The position numbers and the translations under genes are program-made. From NCBI RefSeq assembly GCF_024643205.1, contig NZ_JAMKQJ010000005.1, positions 186,001 to 250,000 on the forward strand: a DNA stretch of 64,000 bases, given 5' to 3'. Every line of letters starts with the position of its first letter. Position 1 is the first letter of the stretch. Source of the stretch: Parapedobacter tibetensis (GTDB lineage Bacteria; Bacteroidota; Bacteroidia; Sphingobacteriales; Sphingobacteriaceae). Below, piece after piece: positions 1-8,415 of this stretch. Below the pieces are notes generated by a model that did not search any database, was not told the DNA's origin, and was given only the letters and a program-made list of their open reading frames with translations.

Positions 1-1
1 C

Positions 2-991
2 ATGTGGGCACGTGTAGATGCCGAGAAGGCTGAGAAGAACACGATCGTCCATTCGTTTAACCGGAACTTTGCCAAACGTGCAGATGGCAATCCAAATACC
101 TATGCATTTGTGGCATCACCGGAATTGGTTGCAGCCATTGCGATTTCGGGCGACCTGTCGTTCAATCCACTTACGGACACCTTGATAAATAACAAAGGTG
201 AAGCCGTGAAGCTGGATCCACCTATGGGAGATGAACTTCCTCAAAAAGGTTTTGATGTGAAGGATCCAGGGTACCAGGCTCCGGCTGAGGATGGAAGTGA
301 GGTGGTGGTTGCCGTATCACCAACGTCTGATCGTCTACAGTTGCTCGATCCCTTCGCTTCATGGGAAGGCACCGACATCAAGGGACTGAAACTGCTTATC
401 AAAGCCAAGGGTAAATGTACCACTGACCATATTTCCATGGCCGGGCCGTGGCTCAAATACCGGGGGCATTTGGATAATATCTCCAACAACCTGCTTATTG
501 GTGCCGTTAATTACTTCAACGACAAAACCGATTCCGTAAAAAGCCAGTTGACCGGTGAGTATGGACCAGTACCCACTACACAGCGTGGTTATAAAGCAGC
601 CGGGATCGACTCTATCGTTGTGGGCGATGAAAACTATGGCGAAGGCTCTTCACGCGAACATGCGGCTATGGAACCCCGCCATTTGGGTGTATGTGCCGTA
701 TTAGTCAAATCGTTTGCCCGTATCCACGAGACCAATTTAAAGAAACAGGGGATGCTCGCATTGACCTTTGTGGATAAGGAAGATTACGACAAGATTTTGG
801 AAGACGATACCATTGACATTGTAGGGCTCACCGAATTCGCACCCAACAAATCATTGACATTGATGATTCATCACGCTGATGGTTCGATTGATGAAATCAA
901 CGTGAACCATAGCTACAATGAACAGCAAATCGGTTGGTTCAAAGCGGGAGGTGCGCTTAATATCATCCGCCAAAGCCAGTCTATGGCATAA
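2..991 (+). CDS. acn: Aconitate hydratase, C-terminal part (5' truncated by window edge)
   Basis: This is the C-terminal ~330 residues of aconitase, the TCA-cycle enzyme that interconverts citrate and isocitrate in the cytoplasm using a [4Fe-4S] cluster. Visible are the segment KGKCTTDHISMAG near residue 136 and the swivel-domain segment GDENYGEGSSREHAAMEPR near residue 209, which carries the Ser and Arg that bind substrate carboxylates. The cluster-binding cysteines lie upstream, outside the window. The reading frame is open to the left edge, so the first Met here is not the true start. The long TTDHISMAG-type spacing and the C-terminal sequence fit the mitochondrial/AcnA-like class. A rho-independent terminator follows directly. 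Confidence 0.95.
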   Translation: MWARVDAEKAEKNTIVHSFNRNFAKRADGNPNTYAFVASPELVAAIAISGDLSFNPLTDTLINNKGEAVKLDPPMGDELPQKGFDVKDPGYQAPAEDGSEVVVAVSPTSDRLQLLDPFASWEGTDIKGLKLLIKAKGKCTTDHISMAGPWLKYRGHLDNISNNLLIGAVNYFNDKTDSVKSQLTGEYGPVPTTQRGYKAAGIDSIVVGDENYGEGSSREHAAMEPRHLGVCAVLVKSFARIHETNLKKQGMLALTFVDKEDYDKILEDDTIDIVGLTEFAPNKSLTLMIHHADGSIDEINVNHSYNEQQIGWFKAGGALNIIRQSQSMA

Positions 992-1018
992 TATGAAGCA
1001 CTAACTAAACTAAACGGA

Positions 1019-1051
1019 AGCTGTCCCGATGCATATTGGGACGGCTTTTTT
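1019..1051 (+). terminator. Rho-independent terminator after aconitase
   Basis: A 12-bp stem (AGCTGTCCCGAT against ATTGGGACGGCT, two G-T wobbles) with a GCAT loop is followed by six T. It ends at the stop codon of the convergent MBL-fold gene. The core GTCCCGAT stem is nearly the same as the one after rpmE2 at 6340. Confidence 0.85.
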
Positions 1052-1893
1052 CATAACCATTCATTGAGCGAAAACGTATCCTTGAGCCGATATCCTTTTT
1101 CCGTGAGTTGTATGGTACAGCATTCATTTACAGGATCATGTTCCAGAAATAAGGTATAATCATGGTCTACAGCCTCCTGCCAATAGCGTTTACGCTCCTC
1201 CATGGTGGTCAGTGGGCGCACATCATAGCTCATTACATAGGGGAGGGGGATATGCCCGGCCGAAGGCAACAAGTCTGCCATATAAAGCAGCGTTTTGCCG
1301 TGGTAACTGATTTGAGGCATCATCATGGCATCCGTATGGCCATAGGCAAAGCGAATAACGATGTTTTCGGAAAACCGGATGCCATCTTCTACATCAACGA
1401 ATCGAAGTTGCCCGCTCTCATAGATGGGTAAGATGTTTTCTTGCAAGAAGGAAGGTTTTTCCCGGTGGTTAGGGAATAGGGCCCAATCCCAGTGCTGCTT
1501 GTTGCTCCAGTAGGTGGCATTTTTGAAGGCGGGCTCCAATGCTTCGCCCTTTCTGACGATGGCTCCGCCCACATGGTCGAAATGGAGATGGGTCAGGAAG
1601 ACATCGGTAATGTCATCCCGATGAAACCCATGGGCAGCAAGTGAACCATCCAGCGTAGCCTTACCGTGACGGTAGTAGTGGCTGAAAAATTTCTCATCTT
1701 GCTTGTTGCCTATCCCCGTGTCTACCAAAATCAGCCGTGGGCCATCCTCAATGAGCAGTAGTCTTGTCGCCCAAGTACACATATTCCTTTCGTCTGCCGG
1801 ATTCACGCGTTGCCATATCGATTTGGGTACAACCCCAAACATCGCCCCGCCATCAAGTTTGAAAAATCCAGTATCAATGCTATATAATCTCAT
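1051..1893 (-). CDS. MBL-fold metallo-hydrolase
   Basis: A 280-residue protein of the metallo-beta-lactamase fold. The zinc signature THLHFDHVGG is at residues 101-110 (H102, H104, D106, H107), with later metal ligands expected in the YGHTD and LEHDP segments. There is no signal peptide, so it is probably cytoplasmic. Family members include lactonases, glyoxalase II-like thioesterases and other hydrolases; length and N-terminus resemble the AHL-lactonase/YtnP-like branch, but the substrate cannot be read from sequence. It converges on aconitase and diverges from pckA across a 249-base gap, with no operon partner. Confidence 0.85.
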   Translation of the reverse strand: MRLYSIDTGFFKLDGGAMFGVVPKSIWQRVNPADERNMCTWATRLLLIEDGPRLILVDTGIGNKQDEKFFSHYYRHGKATLDGSLAAHGFHRDDITDVFLTHLHFDHVGGAIVRKGEALEPAFKNATYWSNKQHWDWALFPNHREKPSFLQENILPIYESGQLRFVDVEDGIRFSENIVIRFAYGHTDAMMMPQISYHGKTLLYMADLLPSAGHIPLPYVMSYDVRPLTTMEERKRYWQEAVDHDYTLFLEHDPVNECCTIQLTEKGYRLKDTFSLNEWL

Positions 1894-2070
1894 GGTTGTA
1901 TGTTCATTTGGCTAAATGATAAAGGTAAAAATTACAAGCCGAATACGTAAACGTTTGCATGAAAATATGTGCATAAATTTTTATATCTATAGGCTAAAAC
2001 GATAAACTGATTTGTGTTTCAGTTGATTACCTTAGTGTATATTATACAAAAAGCTGATTTTCAATGTTTT

Positions 2071-2107
2071 TTTGCTTTTATATGTGAATTTTTAATCCCT
2101 ACCTTTG
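2071..2107 (+). promoter_or_regulatory. Candidate pckA promoter
   Basis: TACCTTTG at 2100-2107 matches the Bacteroidota -7 consensus TAnnTTTG. The nearest TTTG (2071-2074) is 25 bases upstream, longer than the 20 seen at three better promoters in this window, so the -33 assignment is weak. The rest of the 1894-2142 gap is AT-rich with nothing else recognised. Confidence 0.5.
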
Positions 2108-2142
2108 TCGCATTAAATGCAAAAAAAATATAAATAATCGCT

Positions 2143-3765
2143 ATGAATGCTCCAAAAAAAGCAATTCCAGAGCTGGATTACCTTTTCATCAAGAACAAAG
2201 AAAAGGTACACTATCAAAAAAGCGTTGCCGAACTGGTGGAAAACGCAATTATCAATAACGAAGGAAGCCTCTCAGATACAGGAGCGTTGGCCGCTGATAC
2301 TGGGCGCTTTACTGGACGGGCACCGCATGATAGGTTTATTGTTCAGGATGGGCTGACCGAAAAAGCCGTATGGTGGGGCGCCATCAACCAGCCCATATCG
2401 GAAGCATCATTCGAGTGCCTGTTTGAGCAGGTAGCCTCGTATTTCAACGACAAGGACATCTTCGTGCGGGATGCCCTTGCCGGTGCCGATCCTAATCATA
2501 CCATCGGCATCAGGGCCATTACCGAAACATCATACCAGAATATCTTTGTAAATAACCTATTCATCAGGCCTGCCTGTCCTGATCCCATGGCGCGTCCCGA
2601 ATGGTCAATCTTGGCTGCGCCGGGTTTTAGTTGTGAGCATCCCGAGCAATTTGGCTTGCACAATCCCAATTTTGTCATTATCAATTTCACGCGGAAAGTG
2701 ATTTTAGTGGCAGGGACTGGCTATACTGGTGAAATAAAGAAGGGCATTTTTTCTGTATTAAACTTTATCCTGCCACTCCAAAAAAAGGTGCTTTCCATGC
2801 ATTGCTCGGCCAATACTGATGAGCATGGGCATGCGGCGCTTTTCTTTGGCCTTTCTGGTACGGGAAAAACCACGCTCTCGGCCGACAAGGACCGGTTCTT
2901 GGTGGGGGATGATGAGCACGGTTGGGATGCAAACGGGATTTTCAATTTTGAGGGCGGATGTTATGCCAAGTGCATAGGACTTGATGAAAGCAAAGAGCCC
3001 GAAATTTTCCAGGCGATTCGTTTCGGTGCCCTTATCGAGAATATCAATTTCTTTTCCGGTACCTGCATCCCTAACTATGAAGATACCACGAAAACCGAAA
3101 ACACCCGGGTAGCTTATCCCATCCACCATATCACAGGCAGTGTGGCATCTGGCCGGGCACAAGCACCGAAGAATGTCTTTTTTCTTACGGCGGATGCATT
3201 TGGAGTAATTCCACCGGTATCCTTACTATCCGTTACCCAAGCCATGTACCATTTCATATCCGGATATACAGCCAAAGTAGCAGGTACTGAGGTGGGGATC
3301 AAGGAGCCCAAGGCTGTTTTTTCTGCTTGCTTCGGCGAGGCTTTTTTACCATTACACCCATCGCATTATGCCGAGCTGTTGAGAGAAAGATTAGCGGGCT
3401 CCGACATCAATGTATGGCTTATCAACACCGGATGGATTGCAGGTCCATACGGTATCGGGCGCCGGATTAAACTGGGCTATACACGGGCCATCATCAAAGC
3501 TGCGTTGGATGGTGCACTTAAAGAATCCTCCTATTCGGTCCATCCAGTATTTGGGTTGCACTATCCCACTACTTGCCCAGATGTGCCTGACGCTGTGCTG
3601 AACCCCGTACGATTGTGGGCCGATGAAAACGCCTATTATGCTCAAGCCAACCAATTGGCGAAACTTTTTATCGAAAACTTCAAAAAGTTTGAGGATATGG
3701 TGAACAAAGATGTACTGGCGGCATCACCTGTCGTAGTTGCATTGGAAACAGGCACAATGGTTTAA
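2143..3765 (+). CDS. pckA: Phosphoenolpyruvate carboxykinase (ATP)
   Basis: This cytoplasmic enzyme makes phosphoenolpyruvate from oxaloacetate and ATP, the entry step of gluconeogenesis. The 540-residue length is normal for the ATP-type family. The P-loop GLSGTGKTTLSA starts at residue 236, followed by GDDEHGW and FNFEGGCYAK, which hold the metal-binding Asp and kinase-2 region. The N-terminal TGRFTGRAPHDRF segment carries the substrate-binding Arg. Start at ATG 2143 gives the usual N-terminus. It is monocistronic, with a promoter-like box upstream and a terminator downstream. Confidence 0.97.
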   Translation: MNAPKKAIPELDYLFIKNKEKVHYQKSVAELVENAIINNEGSLSDTGALAADTGRFTGRAPHDRFIVQDGLTEKAVWWGAINQPISEASFECLFEQVASYFNDKDIFVRDALAGADPNHTIGIRAITETSYQNIFVNNLFIRPACPDPMARPEWSILAAPGFSCEHPEQFGLHNPNFVIINFTRKVILVAGTGYTGEIKKGIFSVLNFILPLQKKVLSMHCSANTDEHGHAALFFGLSGTGKTTLSADKDRFLVGDDEHGWDANGIFNFEGGCYAKCIGLDESKEPEIFQAIRFGALIENINFFSGTCIPNYEDTTKTENTRVAYPIHHITGSVASGRAQAPKNVFFLTADAFGVIPPVSLLSVTQAMYHFISGYTAKVAGTEVGIKEPKAVFSACFGEAFLPLHPSHYAELLRERLAGSDINVWLINTGWIAGPYGIGRRIKLGYTRAIIKAALDGALKESSYSVHPVFGLHYPTTCPDVPDAVLNPVRLWADENAYYAQANQLAKLFIENFKKFEDMVNKDVLAASPVVVALETGTMV

Positions 3766-3790
3766 CGTAAATTTAAAGATTACTTATGTA

Positions 3791-3826
3791 TCCCCATAAG
3801 CCCTAAGGCCTACGGGGATTTTTTAT
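3791..3826 (+). terminator. Terminator after pckA
   Basis: An imperfect 12-bp stem (TCCCCATAAGCC against GGCCTACGGGGA, CTAA loop, two mismatches) runs straight into TTTTTTATTTAT. It sits 26 bases past the pckA stop. Confidence 0.75.
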
Positions 3827-3833
3827 TTATAAC

Positions 3834-3942
3834 AGCTCTTGCAAGCTTCATTGCCGCTTAAAACTTAGCGCAGCGATTTCATTGATACCGCTAAAGAGCA
3901 AACAATGTATCAATAAGCACTTTATTCTAATGAAAAATAGCG
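3834..3942. repeat. Dispersed intergenic element, copy A
   Basis: It shares AGCTCnTGCAAGCTTCATTG, a block with AAAACTTAGCG...TTGATACCG..TAAAG..CAAACAAT, and the right end TTTATTCTAATGAAAAA with the copies at 14653 and 61222. This copy lacks the left arm (GATGAAACCTGCAT...) of the big inverted repeat. It does contain a TTAGCG/CGCTAA stem-loop at about 3865-3894. Two further small perfect hairpins follow (3945-3967 and 3976-3995). There is no coding capacity. Confidence 0.8.
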
Positions 3943-4039
3943 CAAACGATTGTTTGATGAAATCGTTCCATTATTAATATGCTATTTTGCATATTGCGTC
4001 TCGTTTTATAGCAGAAGACCGTATTGTCCTTTTATTTTT

Positions 4040-5170
4040 ATGAATTCGTTTAATCCAAAACAGGTTTCCACCTTGGCAGGTGAGTTTGATATTGAAGGGA
4101 ATGTTACCAGTGTTTCGCCTTTTGGGTCGGGGCACATCAATGATACCTATCGTGTTACGACCGATTGGCCCGGAACAAAGAACTACTTACTTCAGCGGGT
4201 AAACCACCATATTTTCAAAGACGTAGCAGCTGTGATGCAAAACATACAGTTGGTGACGCAACATTTGAAAGAGAAATACCGGGCGCTGGATGGCCATGAT
4301 AAACACCTTGAAGAGAAGGTGCTAACGCTCATACCAACCCGACAAGGTGAATCATGCCATCAGGATGCGACAGGGAACTTCTGGCGAATGTTTATTCTAT
4401 TAGTAGATACACGAAGCTATGATATCGTGCAAACTCCCCGACAAGCAAAGGAAGGGGGACGAGCATTTGGGCAATTCCAGCGTTTATTGGCTGATTTGGA
4501 TGTTCGGTTTATCCATGAGGTACTGCCAAATTTCCACCACATCGGTAAGCGATTGGATAAACTTAAAAATGCTATTGACAGGGATGTGGCAAACAGGGTA
4601 TTTCTAGTAAGTGATGAATTGCGTTTTATTATGGATAGGGAGAAGCGCATGCATACGATACTTGATACCGCATCCCAAGGGCAGCTTCCCGTACGTATTA
4701 CACACAACGACACGAAATTCAATAACGTGCTGCTTGATGAACACGACAACTTGCAATGCGTGATAGATTTAGACACCGTGATGCCGGGATATGTGGCTTA
4801 TGATTTTGGTGACGCAATCCGAACCATCATCAATTGTGCTGCGGAGGATGAGGCCGATCTAGACAAAATCAAATTGAATATCCCGCTATTCCAGGCTTAC
4901 ACGGAAGGGTATTTTGAAGAGGCTCATCCCTTTTTGATACCAAGCGAAATCGACTCTTTGATAGAGGGGGTACTCCTGTTACCTTACATGCAGGTTGTAC
5001 GGTTTCTCACGGATTTTTTGGAGGGCGACCATTATTATAAAATCCAACATCCCAATCACAACCTACAGCGTACCAGGGCACAGCTTAGATTGGTGGATCA
5101 ACTTGAAGCGCATGAATTGGAATTACGGGGAATCATCACTCGTGTGGCGGATAGCTATCAACATGTATGA
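4040..5170 (+). CDS. Aminoglycoside-phosphotransferase-fold sugar kinase (NahK-like)
   Basis: A 376-residue kinase-like protein of the APH/choline-kinase fold. A Gly-rich N-lobe GSGHINDTYRV lies near residue 29, the catalytic loop HNDTKFNN at about 222-229, and the metal-binding IDLDTVMPG segment follows. The family includes N-acetylhexosamine 1-kinase, which phosphorylates the anomeric carbon of GlcNAc/GalNAc; that activity is an inference here. The next-but-two gene is a GlmU-like nucleotidyltransferase, which would take such a sugar-1-phosphate onward. The frame extends 90 bases upstream, but ATG 4040 gives the conserved N-terminus; the extra residues look like read-through of repeat-rich spacer. 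Confidence 0.8.
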   Translation: MNSFNPKQVSTLAGEFDIEGNVTSVSPFGSGHINDTYRVTTDWPGTKNYLLQRVNHHIFKDVAAVMQNIQLVTQHLKEKYRALDGHDKHLEEKVLTLIPTRQGESCHQDATGNFWRMFILLVDTRSYDIVQTPRQAKEGGRAFGQFQRLLADLDVRFIHEVLPNFHHIGKRLDKLKNAIDRDVANRVFLVSDELRFIMDREKRMHTILDTASQGQLPVRITHNDTKFNNVLLDEHDNLQCVIDLDTVMPGYVAYDFGDAIRTIINCAAEDEADLDKIKLNIPLFQAYTEGYFEEAHPFLIPSEIDSLIEGVLLLPYMQVVRFLTDFLEGDHYYKIQHPNHNLQRTRAQLRLVDQLEAHELELRGIITRVADSYQHV

Positions 5171-5198
5171 TGGCTGGTCGATTAAGTAAATTATTTAT

Positions 5199-5843
5199 AT
5201 GAAGAAATTGCTTATTCCTTTCCTGGCGGATGTGAACCATGGTTCATCCCCGAATGCTATTGAAGCTGCGTTGACCCCATTGGATGCTACGAATCTGATG
5301 GAAGTAGCGTGGCCAGCCTATCCCTACAAGCCTACTGTATATTTCAAGATAGCTCATACGGTGGATAGTATTTTGCTCAAATACGTTATAAAGGAGGAGC
5401 ATGTCAAAGCTGCGTACCGCAACACAAATGACCCAGTCTATAAAGATAGTTGTGTAGAGTTTTTTTTATCGTTTGATGGCGTTCATTATTATAACCTTGA
5501 ATTCAATTGTATGGGAACGGGGTTGATCGGTCACGGTAATGCCGATAAGGGAAAGCGTAGGAAACTGCCTAATGGCACCGTCGAAAAGGTAAGGACCCAT
5601 AGTCGCATCCATGCCAAAAACCATGGAGATACGGATACAACATGGCATTTATTGCTGGATATCCCGTTTACTGTATTTGATGCCGATACTATAAATTCCT
5701 TAACTGGATTAAAATGTACGGGCAATTTCTATAAGTGTGGTGATGAATTGCCTGCGCCGCACTACGTTTCCTGGAACAGGATAGATTATCCTGTTCCCAA
5801 TTTCCATTTGCCAAAATTCTTCGGCGACCTGCAATTCCTATAA
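5199..5843 (+). CDS. Carbohydrate-binding family 9-like protein
   Basis: A 214-residue protein resembling the CBM9-like/DOMON beta-sandwich domain common in Bacteroidota. Visible features are VYFKIAHTVDSILLKYVIKE, DPVYKDSCVEFFLSFDG and YYNLEFNCMGTGLIGHG. No signal peptide or lipobox is present, so it appears cytoplasmic, unlike CBM9 modules on exported xylanases. It follows the NahK-like kinase by 28 bases and is probably co-transcribed. A role in sugar handling is plausible from context only. Confidence 0.75.
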   Translation: MKKLLIPFLADVNHGSSPNAIEAALTPLDATNLMEVAWPAYPYKPTVYFKIAHTVDSILLKYVIKEEHVKAAYRNTNDPVYKDSCVEFFLSFDGVHYYNLEFNCMGTGLIGHGNADKGKRRKLPNGTVEKVRTHSRIHAKNHGDTDTTWHLLLDIPFTVFDADTINSLTGLKCTGNFYKCGDELPAPHYVSWNRIDYPVPNFHLPKFFGDLQFL

Positions 5844-5927
5844 TCTGGATTAGGGTAAAGGGGTACTTATGGTGGGCTAGGATATGGTCAACCATGGAAA
5901 ACCTTGCAGAAAATTGCCGAAATACTA

Positions 5928-5958
5928 TTGCAAATTACATAGGAATAAACTACCTTTG
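5928..5958 (+). promoter_or_regulatory. Promoter of rpmE2
   Basis: TTG (5928-5930), 20-base spacer, TACCTTTG (5951-5958) is an exact match to the Bacteroidota sigma-ABfr pattern. It predicts a 5' leader of about 100 bases before ATG 6066. Confidence 0.75.
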
Positions 5959-5993
5959 CAACCGCTATTGGAGATTGTTGTGATAGATAAACG

Positions 5994-6018
5994 AAACCTC
6001 CAGCCATTGCCGAGGTTT
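5994..6018 (+). promoter_or_regulatory. Leader hairpin upstream of L31
   Basis: A perfect 7-bp stem AAACCTC/GAGGTTT with an 11-base loop lies within the predicted L31 transcript, 47 bases before the start codon. No T-run follows, so it is not a standard terminator. Ribosomal-protein leaders often bind their own product; that role is only a possibility here. Confidence 0.45.
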
Positions 6019-6065
6019 GTTATACTAAATGGCAGGGAGCGTAACTGAAAAAAATAATTATTCTA

Positions 6066-6314
6066 ATGAAGAAAGATTTGCATCCATCGAATTACAGGTT
6101 AGTGGTTTTCAAGGACATGTCAAATGATTATGCTTTTATGACAAAATCATGCATCGAGAGCAAGGAGACTGTCAAATGGGAAGATGGGAACGAATACCCG
6201 TTGGTAAAACTGGAAATTTCGCATACTTCTCACCCTTATTATACTGGTAAGATGAAATTGGTTGATACCGCAGGACGTATCGATAAATTCCGCAACCGTT
6301 ACACTAAGAAGTAA
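6066..6314 (+). CDS. rpmE2: Type B 50S ribosomal protein L31
   Basis: An 82-residue ribosomal protein. MKKDLHPSNYRLVVFKDM at the start and SHPYYTGKMKLVDTAGRI near the end are typical of L31. The zinc-binding CxxC pairs of type A L31 are absent, leaving a single Cys, so this is the zinc-independent type B. Such paralogs are often induced under zinc limitation, though no zinc-responsive site was recognised here. It has its own promoter and terminator. Confidence 0.95.
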   Translation: MKKDLHPSNYRLVVFKDMSNDYAFMTKSCIESKETVKWEDGNEYPLVKLEISHTSHPYYTGKMKLVDTAGRIDKFRNRYTKK

Positions 6315-6339
6315 GGCGGTTTTTCCACAAAGAAATATT

Positions 6340-6367
6340 AGTCCCGATATTTTATCGGGACTTTTTT
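6340..6367 (+). terminator. Terminator after rpmE2
   Basis: A perfect stem AGTCCCGATA/TATCGGGACT with a three-T loop is followed by a T tract. It lies 26 bases past the stop codon and before the GlmU-like gene. Confidence 0.9.
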
Positions 6368-6394
6368 ATTTTAGCCATGCTAAATTAATAAGCT

Positions 6395-7585
6395 ATGCAT
6401 GTTGTTCTGTTTGATAAAGCCAACTGGCGGAAGGGACTATATCCCTTAACATTGACGCGACCTGTGGCTGACTTGCGTGTCGGGATATTGACCATTGCCG
6501 AGAAATGGGCGAAATGGTTGGCATCCCCATTTTCATTCCTGAGCGAAGATTACTTGGCTGGAAAGTACCCTTTGGGTCAGATTGTGGATGATGTACTGCT
6601 CGTTAGCGGCAATTGCTGCCCAGATAGTCGGTTATCTGATGCAGTACTGGCCCTTCGTACTGGGGAGGCGCTGATGGCGGGAAACGATTTTATCGCACTA
6701 CGTATGGATAGTGAGGCGCTACAGCATGCGGATTCGATGGAATTGAATAGCTATACCCTTATTTCCTATACGCATGATTTTGTAAAAATAAACTATCCCG
6801 AAGATTTATTCCTGAATAACGGTGAGCAAATCCGTTCTGATTTTGAGCTACTCACCAAAGGAAGAACTTCAGCGGAACTATCGGACAGCAATAGGTTCAT
6901 TGGTAACAATTTCTTTGCCGAAGAGGGTGCCAAAGCCGAATGTGCTACATTCAATAGTACCATGGGTCCCATTTATTTGGATAAAAACAGCGAAGTATGG
7001 GAAGGCAGCTTGATCAGGGGGGCATTCGCATTAGGTGAAGGTTCACAAATCAAGATGGGAACCAAGGTATATAGCAACGTTACAGTTGGGCCATATTCCC
7101 GAGTTGGCGGTGAGCTCAATACCTGCGTGATATGGGGCAGATCTTCCAAGGGACATGATGGTTACCTAGGAAGCGCGGTGATGGGCGAATGGTGTAATTG
7201 GGGGGCTGATACCAACAACTCAAATTTGAAAAATAATTATAAATCCGTACGTTTATACGATTATAGCCATTCCGGATACCGTGACACGGGATTGCAGTTT
7301 TGCGGTACCATCATGGCTGACCACGCGAAGTGTGCCATTAATACGGCATTCAATACAGGGACCGTGATAGGAGTGGGGGCTAGTATTTTCAGTACGGGTA
7401 TGCCACCTACATTTGTCCCCGATTTTTCATGGGGAGGTGCCGAAGGTTTCACCACTTACCAGTTGGACAAAATGTTTGAAACAACCAAATTAGTTTATGA
7501 CCGGCGCAATCAAGAATTTGATGAAACAGAAAAGAAACTGCTAGAGACTGTATTTGAGTTGACCAGGGAGCACCGGAACTTTTAA
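6395..7585 (+). CDS. GlmU-family putative sugar nucleotidyltransferase
   Basis: A 396-residue cytoplasmic protein. The N-terminal half has a nucleotidyltransferase-like start (LYPLTLTRPVADLRVGILTI), and the C-terminal half a left-handed beta-helix of hexapeptide repeats, e.g. IRGAFALGEGSQIKMGTKVY and VTVGPYSRVGG. The classical GGxGTRM nucleotide loop of GlmU is not present at the N-terminus, as is usual for this Bacteroidota subfamily, whose substrate is not established. It probably begins a six-gene run through tpiA, prmA and mpl (gaps 38, 24 and 2 bases). A link with the NahK-like kinase upstream is an inference. Confidence 0.8.
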   Translation: MHVVLFDKANWRKGLYPLTLTRPVADLRVGILTIAEKWAKWLASPFSFLSEDYLAGKYPLGQIVDDVLLVSGNCCPDSRLSDAVLALRTGEALMAGNDFIALRMDSEALQHADSMELNSYTLISYTHDFVKINYPEDLFLNNGEQIRSDFELLTKGRTSAELSDSNRFIGNNFFAEEGAKAECATFNSTMGPIYLDKNSEVWEGSLIRGAFALGEGSQIKMGTKVYSNVTVGPYSRVGGELNTCVIWGRSSKGHDGYLGSAVMGEWCNWGADTNNSNLKNNYKSVRLYDYSHSGYRDTGLQFCGTIMADHAKCAINTAFNTGTVIGVGASIFSTGMPPTFVPDFSWGGAEGFTTYQLDKMFETTKLVYDRRNQEFDETEKKLLETVFELTREHRNF

Positions 7586-7623
7586 AATAGAAATTTAACT
7601 ACATTAAATAGAATATCAATATT

Positions 7624-8391
7624 ATGCGGAAAAAAATCGTTGCCGGAAATTGGAAAATGAATCTAGACTACCAGCAGGGAGTTACCCTTTTTTCAGAAAT
7701 TGTAAACATGGCCAAGGATGAAGTGATGGGTGACCAACAGGTGGTTGTATGTAGCCCGTTTATCCACCTACATAGCATCTTTCAAATGGCCAAAGGCGCA
7801 ACCCACGTTGCAATAGGAGCACAGAATGTATATTTTGAAGACGCTGGAGCATATACTGGAGAGGTATCGGCCGCTCAAGTGAAATCCGCAGGTGCGGCGT
7901 ATGTGATTTTAGGACATTCAGAGCGCAGGGCGTATTTCCATGAGGATGACCATATGTTGAGTAAGAAAGTGGACGCCGTCCTTAAACAGGAATTGACCCC
8001 CATTTTCTGTATTGGTGAAACCCAAGAAGAACGAGAATCCGACCGTTATTTTGATATAATTAAGAAACAGTTGAAAAATGGGGTTTTCCACCTTCCAAAC
8101 GATGCATTTGGCCATGTCATATTGGCTTATGAACCCGTTTGGGCTATAGGTACAGGACTGACCGCATCACCAGAACAAGCGCAGGAAGTGCATGCATTCA
8201 TTCGTAACGAGATTGCCAACCAATACAATGCGCATATTGCTGAGGATACGACCATATTATATGGTGGAAGCTGTAATCCAAAAAACGCTCCCGAGCTGTT
8301 TTCGCAGACCGATATCGATGGTGGGCTTATTGGCGGCGCATCGTTGAAATCACGTGATTTCATTGACATCGTGAAAGTATTCAACAGCTAA
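7624..8391 (+). CDS. tpiA: Triose-phosphate isomerase
   Basis: This enzyme interconverts dihydroxyacetone phosphate and glyceraldehyde 3-phosphate in glycolysis and gluconeogenesis. The 255-residue length is normal. GNWKMN near residue 8 carries the catalytic Lys, LGHSERR the electrophilic His at about residue 98, and AYEPVWAIGTG the catalytic Glu at about 170. The phosphate-binding YGGSCNPKN and GGLIGGASL segments are intact. It lies in a tight plus-strand gene run. Confidence 0.97.
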   Translation: MRKKIVAGNWKMNLDYQQGVTLFSEIVNMAKDEVMGDQQVVVCSPFIHLHSIFQMAKGATHVAIGAQNVYFEDAGAYTGEVSAAQVKSAGAAYVILGHSERRAYFHEDDHMLSKKVDAVLKQELTPIFCIGETQEERESDRYFDIIKKQLKNGVFHLPNDAFGHVILAYEPVWAIGTGLTASPEQAQEVHAFIRNEIANQYNAHIAEDTTILYGGSCNPKNAPELFSQTDIDGGLIGGASLKSRDFIDIVKVFNS

Positions 8392-8415
8392 AGTTAACGG
8401 TAGGTTACGTGCTTA

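Noticed and set aside
3950..4039. 30 extra N-terminal codons for the NahK-like kinase
   Set aside because: They overlap hairpins and the tail of the repeat, and the conserved family N-terminus begins at ATG 4040.
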